Both the position numbers and the translations under genes were made by a program. Shown here piece after piece: positions 27,643 through 37,730 of a DNA stretch of 38,909 nucleotides. Position 1 is the first letter of the stretch. The number at the start of each line of letters is the position of its first letter. This DNA comes from Anaeroplasma sp. (GTDB taxonomy: Bacteria > Bacillota_I > Bacilli_A > Acholeplasmatales > Anaeroplasmataceae): the NCBI GenBank assembly GCA_022768655.1, contig JALEQD010000100.1, positions 1-38,909 on the forward strand, written 5' to 3'. The notes beneath the pieces are model-generated. The model did no database searches. It saw only the letters and a program-made list of their open reading frames with translations, and was not told the origin of the DNA.

Positions 27643-29808
27643 ATGAGTGAAGTTAAACGCTTCGAATACAATTGGGCAGGTCGTCCACTTGTAATTGAAA
27701 TCGGAGAAGTTGCTAAGCAGGCAGGTGGAGCTTGTTTAGTGAAATATGGAGATAGTACGGTTTTATCAGCAGTAGTTTCTAACAATGTAGCATCAACCGC
27801 AGATTTCTTTCCACTAATGGTTTTATACCAAGAAAAATTATATGCAGCAGGTAAAATTCCTGGAGGCTTTTTAAGACGTGAAGGTAGAGCAACTGAGCAT
27901 GAAACATTAGTATCACGCTTAATTGATAGACCTATTCGTCCTATGTTTGCTGATGGATTTAGAAATGAAGTACAAGTAATTAATACTGTTTTATCAAGTG
28001 ATCAAAATTGTTCAACAGCAATGGCAGCTATGCTTGGTTCGTCAATCGCACTTGGAATTTCTGATATTCCTTTTGAAGGTCCAATTGCTGGTGTTGTTGT
28101 TGGTAAGGTTAATGGACAATTAATTATTAACCCAACTCCTGAAGAGTTAGAAGTTTCTGATATCAATTTAACAGTTGCAGGTACACATAAGGCTATTAAC
28201 ATGGTTGAGGCTGGTGCAAGATTTGTATCAGAGGATGACATGTGGGAAGCTTTGAAGTTTGGTCATGCTGAAATTCAAAAATTATGTGAATTCCAACAAG
28301 AAATTGTTAAAGAATGTGGTAAGGAAAAATATCAAGTTGAATTATTCCATGTTGATCCACAAATTGAAAAAGATGTTAAAGCATTTGCTGAGGATAAGCT
28401 TATTAAGGCAATTAGAATTGAAGATAAGCTAGAACGTTATAAGGCAATTGATGAGGTTAATGCTGAAACAATTAGTCATTTTGATGAAAAGATTTTTATT
28501 AAAGAAGTACAGGATATTAAGGTTATAGATACAGAGGCTAAGGCTGAATATTTAAAGCATGTACAATATACATTAGATGAAATTTTACATGGCGAAGTTC
28601 GTAGAATGATCGCTGTTGATAAGATTAGACCAGATGGAAGAATGGTTGATGAAATTCGTCCATTGTCAAGCCGTGTTGATGTATTACCAAGAGTTCATGG
28701 TTCTGCATTATTTACACGTGGTCAAACTCAAAGCTTAGGTACTGTAACATTAGGTTCTTTAAATGATAACCAAATTATTGATGGCTTAGGAAATGAAGAA
28801 AACAAAAGATTTATGCTTCATTACAATTTCCCACAATTTTCAGTTGGTGAAACTGGTAGATACGGTGCTCCTGGTCGTAGAGAAATTGGCCATGGTGCTT
28901 TAGGTGAAAGAGCATTATCATATGTTATTCCATCTGAAGATGAATTCCCTTATACAATTCGTGTTGTATCTGAAATATTAGAATCAAATGGTTCTTCAAG
29001 TCAAGCTACAATTTGTTCAGGTACTTTAGCATTAATGGCTGCTGGTGTTCCAATTAAGGCTCCAGTTGCAGGTATTGCCATGGGTTTAATTATGACAGAT
29101 GATGAGCATTATACAATTCTTACAGATATCCAAGGATTGGAAGATCATTTAGGAGATATGGATTTTAAGGTTGCTGGTACACGTGAAGGTATTACTGCAC
29201 TTCAAATGGATATTAAAGTAAGAGGTATTACTTATCAAATCTTAAAGGAAGCTTTAGCTCAAGCTAAGAAGGGTAGAATGGAGATTCTAGATCATATGGC
29301 TACAACAATCTCTGAGGTTCGTAGTGAATTATCTCCATATGCTCCAAAGGTTGTTACTGCTACAATTAATCCTGATAAGATTAAGGATGTTATTGGTGCA
29401 GGTGGAAAAACAATTAATGCAACAATTGAGAAATTTGATAATGTAAAAATTGATCTTGAGCAGGATGGTAAATTATTTGTAATGCATTCAAATATGGATA
29501 CTGCAAAGGCTTGCTTACAATATATCTTAGATTCAGTTCGTGAGGTTGAAGTTGGTAAGATTTATACTGCAAGGGTAACTCGTATTGAAAAGTATGGAGT
29601 ATTCTGTGAATTATGGCAAGGAGCTGAAGGCTTATGTCATATTTCAAAGCTTGCTTTAGATAGAGTTGAAAAGGCAGAAGATGTTGTTTCATTAAATGAT
29701 GAAATAATTGTAAAATGTATTGGCGTTAATGATAAGGGCCAAATTGACTTATCAAGAAAAGATGCATTAAGAGATGCTCAAAAGAGATTTGAACAAAAAG
29801 AAAATTAA
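27643..29808 (+). CDS. pnp: Polyribonucleotide nucleotidyltransferase
   Basis: [16 protein letters not shown] motif [15 protein letters not shown]-terminal S1 domain. Confidence 0.98.
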   Translation: MSEVKRFEYNWAGRPLVIEIGEVAKQAGGACLVKYGDSTVLSAVVSNNVASTADFFPLMVLYQEKLYAAGKIPGGFLRREGRATEHETLVSRLIDRPIRPMFADGFRNEVQVINTVLSSDQNCSTAMAAMLGSSIALGISDIPFEGPIAGVVVGKVNGQLIINPTPEELEVSDINLTVAGTHKAINMVEAGARFVSEDDMWEALKFGHAEIQKLCEFQQEIVKECGKEKYQVELFHVDPQIEKDVKAFAEDKLIKAIRIEDKLERYKAIDEVNAETISHFDEKIFIKEVQDIKVIDTEAKAEYLKHVQYTLDEILHGEVRRMIAVDKIRPDGRMVDEIRPLSSRVDVLPRVHGSALFTRGQTQSLGTVTLGSLNDNQIIDGLGNEENKRFMLHYNFPQFSVGETGRYGAPGRREIGHGALGERALSYVIPSEDEFPYTIRVVSEILESNGSSSQATICSGTLALMAAGVPIKAPVAGIAMGLIMTDDEHYTILTDIQGLEDHLGDMDFKVAGTREGITALQMDIKVRGITYQILKEALAQAKKGRMEILDHMATTISEVRSELSPYAPKVVTATINPDKIKDVIGAGGKTINATIEKFDNVKIDLEQDGKLFVMHSNMDTAKACLQYILDSVREVEVGKIYTARVTRIEKYGVFCELWQGAEGLCHISKLALDRVEKAEDVVSLNDEIIVKCIGVNDKGQIDLSRKDALRDAQKRFEQKEN

Positions 29809-29818
29809 AATTTATTGA

Positions 29819-29850
29819 CCAATTACTTCATTGTAATTGGTTTTTATTTT
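29819..29850 (+). terminator. Intrinsic terminator after pnp
   Basis: CCAATTAC-N6-GTAATTGG plus TTTTTATTTT. Confidence 0.85.
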
Positions 29851-29868
29851 TATAATTATGTATGGTTC

Positions 29869-29896
29869 TTGAAATTATAAATTATTTTGCTATAAT
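29869..29896 (+). promoter_or_regulatory. Promoter for rnpB
   Basis: TTGAAA-N16-TATAAT. Confidence 0.65.
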
Positions 29897-29903
29897 ACAT
29901 ATG

Positions 29904-30243
29904 GTAGTTGGGTAACTGAGCGCATATGCGTTAGGAAAGTCCATGCTAGCACAGTCTGTGATGACTGTAGTGTTTGTGCCAGTTTAATAAATAAGGCTGG
30001 GAGTTCATTTTGAACTACGGCAGAAGAAGCCTAAGTCATTGATATGGTGTATTCTATAAAGTGCCACAGAGACGATACCTTTAGAAATGAAGGGCTGAAA
30101 CGTTGGTAAACCCCGCAAGCTAGAAATCCAAATTTTGGTAGGAGAGCTTAAAATGGCGAATAAGAAGCTAGTTTTAAGATGATTAATCATAGATAAATAG
30201 TTACCACCTATTTATAGGAACAGAACATGGCTTATAGACTACT
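29904..30243 (+). ncRNA. rnpB: RNase P RNA, type B (Bacillus type)
   Basis: Conserved blocks AGGAAAGTCCATGCTAGCAC, GTAGTGTTTGTGCC, AAGTGCCACAGAGACGA, GGTAAACCCC, AAATCCAAATTTTGGTAGG, GAACATGGCTTATAGA; 5' GTAGT pairs with 3' ACTAC. Confidence 0.94.
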
Positions 30244-30277
30244 AAAAACGGCTTATTTAAGCCGTTTTTCTTTTTCT
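30244..30277 (+). terminator. Intrinsic terminator of rnpB
   Basis: AAAAACGGCTT-ATTT-AAGCCGTTTTT plus T-rich tail. Confidence 0.9.
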
Positions 30278-30335
30278 ATATGAATACATTTTAAATTTCA
30301 TAACTAATTCATTGATAAAAAAATACAAAAATATG

Positions 30336-30364
30336 TTGACATACTATATTATGCATAGTATACT
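30336..30364 (+). promoter_or_regulatory. Promoter of the padR operon
   Basis: TTGACA-N17-TATACT. Confidence 0.8.
30341..30361. promoter_or_regulatory. Putative PadR operator O1
   Basis: ATACTAT-N7-ATAGTAT occupying the promoter spacer. Confidence 0.65.
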
Positions 30365-30396
30365 ATCAATGTAAAAAGTTTTATTTTTTTACATCA

Positions 30397-30417
30397 ATAC
30401 TATGCAATACATAGTAT
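30397..30417. promoter_or_regulatory. Putative PadR operator O2
   Basis: Identical arms ATACTAT-N7-ATAGTAT directly upstream of the AGGAGG RBS. Confidence 0.65.
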
Positions 30418-30428
30418 AGGAGGTAGCA

Positions 30429-30734
30429 ATGAATGTACAATTAAAAAAAGGGATTGTTGAGGTATGTATATTAGCTAGTTTAAAAAAACAACCTTCATAT
30501 GGATATAAGATAATAACTGATATATCGGAAATTATCGAAATATCGGAATCAACATTATACCCAATATTAAGGAGATTAGAAGCTAACAATATGCTCGAGA
30601 CTTTTAATAAGGATTTTAATGGTAGAACAAGAAAATATTATAAAATTACAAGATTAGGATTAGAAAGAATTGACGAATTTATATCTGAGTGGAGAGATAT
30701 GGAAAGAGTTTGTAAATTTATTATGGGAAGGTAA
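30429..30734 (+). CDS. PadR family transcriptional regulator
   Basis: 101 aa; LASLKKQPSYGYKIITDI...ESTLYPILRRLEANNML...GRTRKYYKITRLGLERI. Confidence 0.93.
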   Translation: MNVQLKKGIVEVCILASLKKQPSYGYKIITDISEIIEISESTLYPILRRLEANNMLETFNKDFNGRTRKYYKITRLGLERIDEFISEWRDMERVCKFIMGR

Positions 30735-30739
30735 TTAAG

Positions 30740-31372
30740 ATGAGGAAAAAAACATTTTTAAAGGAATTAAGAAACAGATTAGAAAAAAATAAATGTAAAG
30801 ATGTTGATGATGTTATTCAATATTATGATGAACTAATTGAAGATACAATTGATCGTACAAATAGAAGTGAAGATGATGTTGTATATGATTTAGGGCCTAT
30901 TTCAGAAATTGTAGCACGCGTAACAAATAATAGAAATCCAGAAAATAACTATTTTGAAAATGATAATAAAATTCACTATGATGAATTAGATGAAGCTAAT
31001 TCTAGTGTAAATAAAAATACAAAAAGAAAAAATTATTATTCAAATAAAAAATCATCAAATGGATTTAAAATATTGATTGGAATATTAACTATGCCTGTAT
31101 GGCTTGCTTTAATAATTGCATATGTTGGTGTTATTATCGGAATGGTTATTTCAGCAATTGCATTAGGTGCATCTTCAGTATTATGCATAATTCATGGAAT
31201 TGCTTTAGCTGGTGTTGGAAACAAATTTTTTGAGATTGGTGTAGGTGTTGTTTTATTTGGTGTAACTTTATTTGTTATACCATTAGTAATTAAGATTGTT
31301 ACTCTACTATTTAAAATCCTTATTAAGATAGTTAAATGGCTATTTGGAAGTTCTAAAGGAGGAAGAAGATAA
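30740..31372 (+). CDS. DUF1700 / HAAS-domain membrane protein
   Basis: N-terminal KTFLKELRNRLEKN...DVIQYYDELIED, C-terminal TM segments; next to padR. Confidence 0.85.
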   Translation: MRKKTFLKELRNRLEKNKCKDVDDVIQYYDELIEDTIDRTNRSEDDVVYDLGPISEIVARVTNNRNPENNYFENDNKIHYDELDEANSSVNKNTKRKNYYSNKKSSNGFKILIGILTMPVWLALIIAYVGVIIGMVISAIALGASSVLCIIHGIALAGVGNKFFEIGVGVVLFGVTLFVIPLVIKIVTLLFKILIKIVKWLFGSSKGGRR

Positions 31373-32190
31373 TGAAAAAAATATTAATCACACTTTTAAT
31401 TGGCATATTAATCATTATTGCTGGTGCAGGATTAATGGTTTATGGTTATACAAGAGATGATTTTTCTTTAGATCAATATGAAATGGAGAATTTTGAAAAA
31501 GAAGAATTTACATATTTAAAGGAAGATTTTTCAACTATTAATTTTGATTCTGAGATTGAAAATTTTAAAATAATAGTAACAGAAGAAGATATTTTCAAAA
31601 TTGAAGGTAAAAAATCTGAAAATATTTATTATGAATATAAATTAGAAAATAATACCTTGACAATTAAACAGCATTGGAAGGATAAAATAAGATTATTATT
31701 TTCATTTGATGAAACAAATATAACATCTCCTTATATTGTATATGTTCCAAAGGATTCTCTTAAGGAATTAAATGTAAATATTAAGGTTGGAAATATTGAT
31801 ATTAATGATATTATATTAGACAAATTGAGTGTTAATGTTAAAACTGGTGATGTTAAAATTAAAAATGTATTTTCAAAAAATTTAGATGTTGTTTGTAATA
31901 CAGGTAATGTTGATGTTAATGCTAATGATTGCATAAATATAAATATAAATATTAATGTAGGTGATTTAGAATTAATTACTAATCAAGCTTTTGATGTAAA
32001 TTTATCATTAAACACTGGTAAAATATCTTTTGAAGGTAAAATAAATAATTCTGGATATTTTAAGTGTAATGTAGGTGATGTTAATTTAATATTATTTGGC
32101 AATGATTATAATATAAATAATACAGGTAATGGAAAAACAAAAATTACTACAGATGTAGATTTAGGTAATTTACATTATCAGTACAAATAA
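31372..32190 (+). CDS. DUF4097-like membrane-anchored beta-helix protein
   Basis: N-terminal TM, then repeated N/K-x-G-D/N-V/I motifs (KVGNIDIN, KTGDVKIK, NTGNVDVN, NVGDLELI, NTGKISFE, NVGDVNLI). Confidence 0.8.
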   Translation: MKKILITLLIGILIIIAGAGLMVYGYTRDDFSLDQYEMENFEKEEFTYLKEDFSTINFDSEIENFKIIVTEEDIFKIEGKKSENIYYEYKLENNTLTIKQHWKDKIRLLFSFDETNITSPYIVYVPKDSLKELNVNIKVGNIDINDIILDKLSVNVKTGDVKIKNVFSKNLDVVCNTGNVDVNANDCININININVGDLELITNQAFDVNLSLNTGKISFEGKINNSGYFKCNVGDVNLILFGNDYNINNTGNGKTKITTDVDLGNLHYQYK

Positions 32191-32198
32191 TTTTATTT

Positions 32199-32228
32199 GG
32201 GAATAGCTATTCTATTCCCATTTTTCTT
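32199..32228 (+). terminator. Intrinsic terminator
   Basis: GGGAATAG-N5-CTATTCCC plus ATTTTTCTT. Confidence 0.8.
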
Positions 32229-32279
32229 GTAATAGGAAAGCTTTTTTGATAAAATATGTTAGGAAATGGATGTGATGAT

Positions 32280-34106
32280 ATGAGTAATATTGAACAAATG
32301 AAGAAAAGACAGCAAAAAATTAGAAATTTTTGCATTATTGCCCATATTGACCATGGAAAATCTACTCTTGCGGATAGAATACTTGAAATATGCGATTCTG
32401 TTGAGCAAAGAGAAATGCAAGAGCAATTATTAGATTCAATGGATTTAGAGCGTGAACGCGGAATAACAATTAAATTAAATGCAGTAGCATTAAAATATAA
32501 AGCAAATAATGGTATAGAATATGATTTTCATCTTATTGATACTCCTGGCCATGTTGACTTTACATATGAGGTATCAAGAAGCCTTGCTGCCTGTGAAGGA
32601 GCAATTTTAGTTGTTGATGCGACTCAAGGAGTTGAAGCTCAAACCCTAGCAAATGTTTATCTTGCTTTAGATAATAATTTAGAGATTTTACCACTTATAA
32701 ATAAAATAGATTTGCCATCTGCAGATCCAGAGCGCGCTAAGCATGAAATTGAAGATGTAATTGGTTTACCTGCATATGAAGCGGTTTTAGCATCTGCTAA
32801 AACTGGCGTTGGTGTAAGAGATATTTTAGAACAGATAGTTAATTATGTTTCACCACCACAGGGTGATTTAGAAGCACCTTGCCGAGCATTAATCTTTGAT
32901 AGTGCCTTTGATTCATATCGTGGTGTAGTAATTCTTGTCTGCGTAAAAGAAGGAATTATTAAGCGTGGAGATACTATTAAATTTATGGCAACAGGCGCAG
33001 AATATCAGGTTGTAGAATTAGGTGTAAGAACACCAAAAGAGGTTCAAAGAGAATATTTAATGGCTGGAGATGTTGGTTTTATTACTGCATCAATTAAGGA
33101 TATAAATAAGGTTCATGTTGGTGATACTATAACTACAACAGAAAATCCTGCCGAATTACCTCTTGAAGGATATAGAAAGCTTAATCCAATGGTATTCTGT
33201 GGACTTTATCCGATTGATTCAAAGCAATATCAGGATTTAAGAGATGCTTTAGAAAAATTAAAATTATCTGATGCATCACTAGTATTTGAACCAGAAACAT
33301 CCCAAGCATTAGGCTTTGGCTTTAGAACAGGCTTTTTAGGCTTATTGCATATGGATATTATTAAAGAAAGAATTTCAAGAGAATTTAATATTGAGCTTAT
33401 AGCTACTGCACCATCTGTATCATATCACGTATATTTAACTAATGGTGAGATGATTATCATCGATAATCCATCACAATTACCTGAACCTCAGGTTATAGAT
33501 AGAATTGAAGAACCGTTTGTTAGGGCAACGATTATGACACCAAGTGAATATATAGGTGCTGTAATGGATCTATGTCAAAAGAAACGTGGTTTATTTATCG
33601 ATATGCAGTATGTTGAAGAAACACGTGCTGTAATACATTATAATATTCCACTACTTGAAATTGTATATGATTTTTTTGATAAATTGAAAAGCTACACAAA
33701 GGGCTATGCATCATTTGATTATGAATTAGGAGATTATGAACCATCAAAGCTAGTAAAAATGGATATTATGCTAAATGGTGATGTTATAGATGCATTATCT
33801 ACTATTGTTCATAAGGATTTTGCTTACAATAGAGGTAAGATTTTAGTTGAAAAGCTTAAGGATATAATTCCAAGACATTTATTTGAAATACCTGTACAGG
33901 CTGTAATAAATCATAAGGTAATAGCAAGAAGTGATATTAAGGCTATGAGAAAGGATGTTTTAGCAAAATGCTATGGTGGTGATATATCTAGAAAGAAAAA
34001 GCTTTTAGAAAAGCAAAAGGAAGGAAAGAAAAAGATGAAAGCCATCGGTAGTGTTGATGTACCACAGGATGCTTTTTTAGCAATACTTTCTACTGATGAG
34101 AATTAA
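32280..34106 (+). CDS. lepA: Elongation factor 4
   Basis: [38 protein letters not shown]-terminal [31 protein letters not shown] at 32280 ([11 protein letters not shown]) more likely than 32256. Confidence 0.97.
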   Translation: MSNIEQMKKRQQKIRNFCIIAHIDHGKSTLADRILEICDSVEQREMQEQLLDSMDLERERGITIKLNAVALKYKANNGIEYDFHLIDTPGHVDFTYEVSRSLAACEGAILVVDATQGVEAQTLANVYLALDNNLEILPLINKIDLPSADPERAKHEIEDVIGLPAYEAVLASAKTGVGVRDILEQIVNYVSPPQGDLEAPCRALIFDSAFDSYRGVVILVCVKEGIIKRGDTIKFMATGAEYQVVELGVRTPKEVQREYLMAGDVGFITASIKDINKVHVGDTITTTENPAELPLEGYRKLNPMVFCGLYPIDSKQYQDLRDALEKLKLSDASLVFEPETSQALGFGFRTGFLGLLHMDIIKERISREFNIELIATAPSVSYHVYLTNGEMIIIDNPSQLPEPQVIDRIEEPFVRATIMTPSEYIGAVMDLCQKKRGLFIDMQYVEETRAVIHYNIPLLEIVYDFFDKLKSYTKGYASFDYELGDYEPSKLVKMDIMLNGDVIDALSTIVHKDFAYNRGKILVEKLKDIIPRHLFEIPVQAVINHKVIARSDIKAMRKDVLAKCYGGDISRKKKLLEKQKEGKKKMKAIGSVDVPQDAFLAILSTDEN

Positions 34107-34130
34107 TATTTCTACTGATGAGAATTAATA
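34087..34130 (+). repeat. Perfect 22-bp tandem duplication across the lepA stop codon
   Basis: TTTCTACTGATGAGAATTAATA x2, head to tail. Confidence 0.95.
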
Positions 34131-34195
34131 TTGTAGTTTTCTGCTTATTTTGATATAATTATTAATATAAAAATACAATTTATGAGGTAAAAAAT

Positions 34196-34621
34196 ATGAA
34201 AAAAGAAAATTGTCCATATTGCCAACAAGGTGAATTTTTAGCTAAATTTGGTTATTTAGCATTCGAAACTGAAACTTCAGAGGTTATAGTTTTTAAAGAT
34301 CAGCATCATAAGGGTAGAGCAATAGTTGCTTATAAAAAGGACCATGTTGCTGAAATTCAAGATTTATCTGATGAAGAAAGAAATGCTTTTATGAAGGATG
34401 TAGCTGATGTAGCTAAGGCTATTCAAAAAGCATATAATCCAGATAGAATTAATTATGGTGCATATGGTGATACATTAGGTCATCTACATATCCATTTAGT
34501 TCCAAAATATAAGGATGGATTTGAATGGGGTGGAACATTTGTTATGAATACAAATGAGTATGCATCTGATGAGGAAATCAAGGAAGTTGCTGAGGCAATT
34601 AAAGCTAATTATTTAAAATAA
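34196..34621 (+). CDS. HIT family hydrolase
   Basis: LGHLHIHLVPKY histidine triad; N-terminal CPYC. Confidence 0.93.
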   Translation: MKKENCPYCQQGEFLAKFGYLAFETETSEVIVFKDQHHKGRAIVAYKKDHVAEIQDLSDEERNAFMKDVADVAKAIQKAYNPDRINYGAYGDTLGHLHIHLVPKYKDGFEWGGTFVMNTNEYASDEEIKEVAEAIKANYLK

Positions 34622-34630
34622 TCGTTAAAG

Positions 34631-34664
34631 CTATCGTACATTTTAGTATGATAGTTTTTTTTCT
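34631..34664 (+). terminator. Intrinsic terminator
   Basis: CTATCGTAC-N6-GTATGATAG plus T8. Confidence 0.8.
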
Positions 34665-34793
34665 AAAATTTTTCGTTAATTTATTAATAAAAAATAGACT
34701 TTTTAATATTTCTTTATTTGAAAAAATTGGTGTGCTATAATACAAATTGAAGAAAACATTACTAATAAATTTAATAAGGAGAAAAAGAAAATT

Positions 34794-37388
34794 ATGAAAA
34801 AGATTTTATCTTCGTTTTTTATTTTGCTTTTAAGCTTATTTTTATTTTCTTGTGGTGAAAAGAATGATAATGATAAGAATGAGCAATTAGACCCTGTAGG
34901 AATTACTTTTCATTATAAAAGATTTGATGATGATTATGATTCCTATGGAATATGGGTTTGGCCTGATGGTAGTGAAGGAAAACTATATTATTTTGATGAA
35001 ACAGATGATTATGGAGGATATGTAACAATTCCATTAGCTGAATTATCAAATCCGTCAAAGGTTGGATTTATAGTTAGACTTAGAAGCGAATGGGTTAAGG
35101 ATGTTGATACCGATAGATTTGCAGTTTTATCACTTTTAGAAGCTGATTCAAATGCAAATTATAATGTTTATTTAGTTACCGGAGATTCACAAATATATTT
35201 ATCTAAGGAAGGAGCAGTTACAGATATGATACAAAAATTTAATTTGATTTATAAAAATAATAATTATTATCTAGAATTTTTATTAACAAATGATTATAAG
35301 GAATATGAGATTATATATAATGATTCTATATTAGTATCAAGTAAAACTCAAACAGATGATGCAAAGGCTGAATATACTTCTAAAGGTTTATTGTATAATT
35401 TAGGAAGTACTCTTCCTGATATTACTAAGCAATTTTTGTTAAATGTAACATTTGCCACAGATAAAAAAATAAGTGAAACAGCTAATATTTCTAATATATA
35501 TATGACAGCTGGTTTTAATGAAAAATATAACTATGATGGAGAACTAGGAGCCCTATATTCTAACGAAAAAACTACATTTAGAGTTTGGTCACCTGTATCA
35601 ACTTCTATGAAGCTTAGAATATATTCAACTGGTACACCAAAATCAATGGGTGGAAGTGATATATATGAAGAATACAATATGTCTTTAAAGGATAAAGGTG
35701 TATGGGAATATGAGTTATCAGGTAATAATGAAGGCAAGTATTATACTTATGTAGTTAATAATTTCCAAGCTAAAAATCAAGAGGTTGTAGACCCATATGC
35801 AAAATCAACAGGAATAAATGGCTTACGTGGTATGATTGTTGATTTTACAAAAACAAATCCTGAAGGTTGGGAAAATGTTCAAGTATTAGATATTCCTTCT
35901 ACATCATATACTGTATATGAATGTCATATTGCTGATTTAACTTCATCATCAACATGGAATGGAACAAAGGAAAATGCCAAATTATTTACTGGTTTTTATG
36001 AAGAAAATACTACCTACACTTCAGATAATGTTACTGTTAAAACAGGTTTTGATCATATCAAGGAATTGGGTGTTAATGCTGTTCAGCTATTACCAATTTT
36101 TGATGCAGCAAATGATGAAAGAAATGGATATAAATCATTTAACTGGGGATATAATCCATTAAATTATAATTCTTTAGATGGTATATATTCTAAAAATCCA
36201 TATGATGGATATGAAAAAATAAAGGAATTTAAATCACTTATTAAGGCTTATAATGCTGCAGGTATAAATATCATTATGGATGTTGTTTATAATCATGTTA
36301 ATTCATTAGATGATAGTAATTTTAACGCATTAATGCCAGGATATTATTTCCGTTATTCTAATGGAGCACCTTCTAATGGTTCTGGCTGTGGAAATGAAAC
36401 TGCATCTAATATGCCAATGTTTTCAAAATTTATGGTTGATTCAACAAGCTTTTGGGCTTCTGAATATAAGCTTGGAGGCTTTAGATTTGATTTGATGGGC
36501 TTACATGATTTAGATACAATGGCAAAATTAGCAAAAAATCTTCATGATAATGTAAATGAAAATATTACAGTATATGGAGAACCATGGACAGGAGGTAGCG
36601 CTGCTTATCCATCAACAAAGCTTGCTGTTCAATCTAATTTAGGACAATATGAGGAATATGGCTGTTTTAATGATAAAATGCGTGATGCATTAATAAAAGG
36701 TGGAATGTGTGCTAAAACAGAAAAGGGCTGGGTTACATCTACTGAAGCTGCTTCTAGTGGTGATATTACAAACATTGTAGCTGGAGTAAAAGGTAATGTT
36801 TTATCATTTATGGCTAATTATGATACTTCAAAATGTGTAAATTATGTAACATGTCATGATAATTATACATTATATGATAGAATTAAGGCTTGTGGAATAA
36901 CAGATGAGGCTACTATAAAAAAGATGGCTATCCTTGCAAATTCAGTTGTATTTACATCTCAAGGTATTACATTTATGCAATCTGGAGAGGAAGTATTAAG
37001 AACTAAGGGCGGAAATTCTAATTCTTACAATGCATCATATCAAACTAATGAAATAAATTATTCATTAAAAATAAAAAATATTGATGTATTTAAAATTTAT
37101 CAAAAGCTTATTTCATTAAAGCAAAACACTAATTTATTTGGTTTAGATTTTGAAAAAGCTTCAAATATAGACATAACTGTTTCACCTGATAATTCTACAA
37201 TTGAATATACATTAGTTGATATAGAAAATAACAAGGAATATAAAATTATTCATGCTAATGGTTCAGTATCAAATCATACTATTAATTTAGAAGGATATAC
37301 TTTATATTTAGATACTTTAGGCTCTGAAATAGAGCTTACAGCTCAAACAGTTATTAATCCATATCAAACAATTATTGCAGTAAAATAG
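34794..37388 (+). CDS. Secreted lipoprotein type I pullulanase (GH13)
   Basis: Lipobox LFLFSCG; CBM41-like N-terminal module; YECHIADLT, GFRFDLMGLHD, YGEPWTGG, NYVTCHDNYTL. Confidence 0.92.
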   Translation: MKKILSSFFILLLSLFLFSCGEKNDNDKNEQLDPVGITFHYKRFDDDYDSYGIWVWPDGSEGKLYYFDETDDYGGYVTIPLAELSNPSKVGFIVRLRSEWVKDVDTDRFAVLSLLEADSNANYNVYLVTGDSQIYLSKEGAVTDMIQKFNLIYKNNNYYLEFLLTNDYKEYEIIYNDSILVSSKTQTDDAKAEYTSKGLLYNLGSTLPDITKQFLLNVTFATDKKISETANISNIYMTAGFNEKYNYDGELGALYSNEKTTFRVWSPVSTSMKLRIYSTGTPKSMGGSDIYEEYNMSLKDKGVWEYELSGNNEGKYYTYVVNNFQAKNQEVVDPYAKSTGINGLRGMIVDFTKTNPEGWENVQVLDIPSTSYTVYECHIADLTSSSTWNGTKENAKLFTGFYEENTTYTSDNVTVKTGFDHIKELGVNAVQLLPIFDAANDERNGYKSFNWGYNPLNYNSLDGIYSKNPYDGYEKIKEFKSLIKAYNAAGINIIMDVVYNHVNSLDDSNFNALMPGYYFRYSNGAPSNGSGCGNETASNMPMFSKFMVDSTSFWASEYKLGGFRFDLMGLHDLDTMAKLAKNLHDNVNENITVYGEPWTGGSAAYPSTKLAVQSNLGQYEEYGCFNDKMRDALIKGGMCAKTEKGWVTSTEAASSGDITNIVAGVKGNVLSFMANYDTSKCVNYVTCHDNYTLYDRIKACGITDEATIKKMAILANSVVFTSQGITFMQSGEEVLRTKGGNSNSYNASYQTNEINYSLKIKNIDVFKIYQKLISLKQNTNLFGLDFEKASNIDITVSPDNSTIEYTLVDIENNKEYKIIHANGSVSNHTINLEGYTLYLDTLGSEIELTAQTVINPYQTIIAVK

Positions 37389-37400
37389 TATACTAATCAA

Positions 37401-37450
37401 AAAAAACATCTATTTTCGAAAATATTTCGAAATTTAATAGATGTTTTTTT
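37401..37450 (+). terminator. Intrinsic terminator, potentially bidirectional
   Basis: AAAAAACATCTATT-TTCGAAA-ATA-TTTCGAA-ATTT-AATAGATGTTTTTT; A-tract and T-tract on either side. Confidence 0.85.
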
Positions 37451-37510
37451 AGTATTTTCGCTTATAAAAAATAAAGATGTAAATATAGTGTTTTTTTTAA
37501 AAAAGTAGAA

Positions 37511-37539
37511 TTGACAAATAATTTGAAAATGTATATAAT
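37511..37539 (+). promoter_or_regulatory. Consensus SigA promoter for the binding-protein gene
   Basis: TTGACA-N17-TATAAT, a perfect match to consensus. Confidence 0.85.
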
Positions 37540-37547
37540 ATAGGTAG

Positions 37548-37561
37548 TTTAAGCGTTTACA
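37548..37561 (+). promoter_or_regulatory. cre/LacI-family operator-like site 1
   Basis: TTTAAGCGTTTACA matches TGWAANCGNTNWCA at all but one position. Confidence 0.55.
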
Positions 37562-37621
37562 ATACATAATCAACAAAAAATATGAATTTATATCAAGAAA
37601 ATTATATATTTTTGCATGATA

Positions 37622-37635
37622 TGAAAACGCTTTTT
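37622..37635 (+). promoter_or_regulatory. cre/LacI-family operator-like site 2
   Basis: TGAAAACGCTTTTT; reverse complement AAAAAGCGTTTTCA shares AAGCGTTTWCA with site 1. Confidence 0.45.
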
Positions 37636-37730
37636 TATCGAAAATTCTTGTTAGCGGAATCAAGATAATCAAAACCGCACATTATGTAATATTATCCAAT
37701 TTTACATGATGAATAAAAGGAGAAAATAGG

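Noticed and set aside
28002-29692. Minus-strand ORFs inside pnp (28002-28241, 29414-29692)
   Set aside because: Antisense shadows of a highly conserved CDS with no recognisable protein features.
30005-30190. 61-aa minus-strand ORF in the ORF track
   Set aside because: It lies entirely inside the RNase P RNA gene.
37389-37730. Antisense ORF 37397-37672 on the minus strand
   Set aside because: Spans the terminator and promoter region; low-complexity Phe/Ile/Lys-rich translation of AT-rich DNA.
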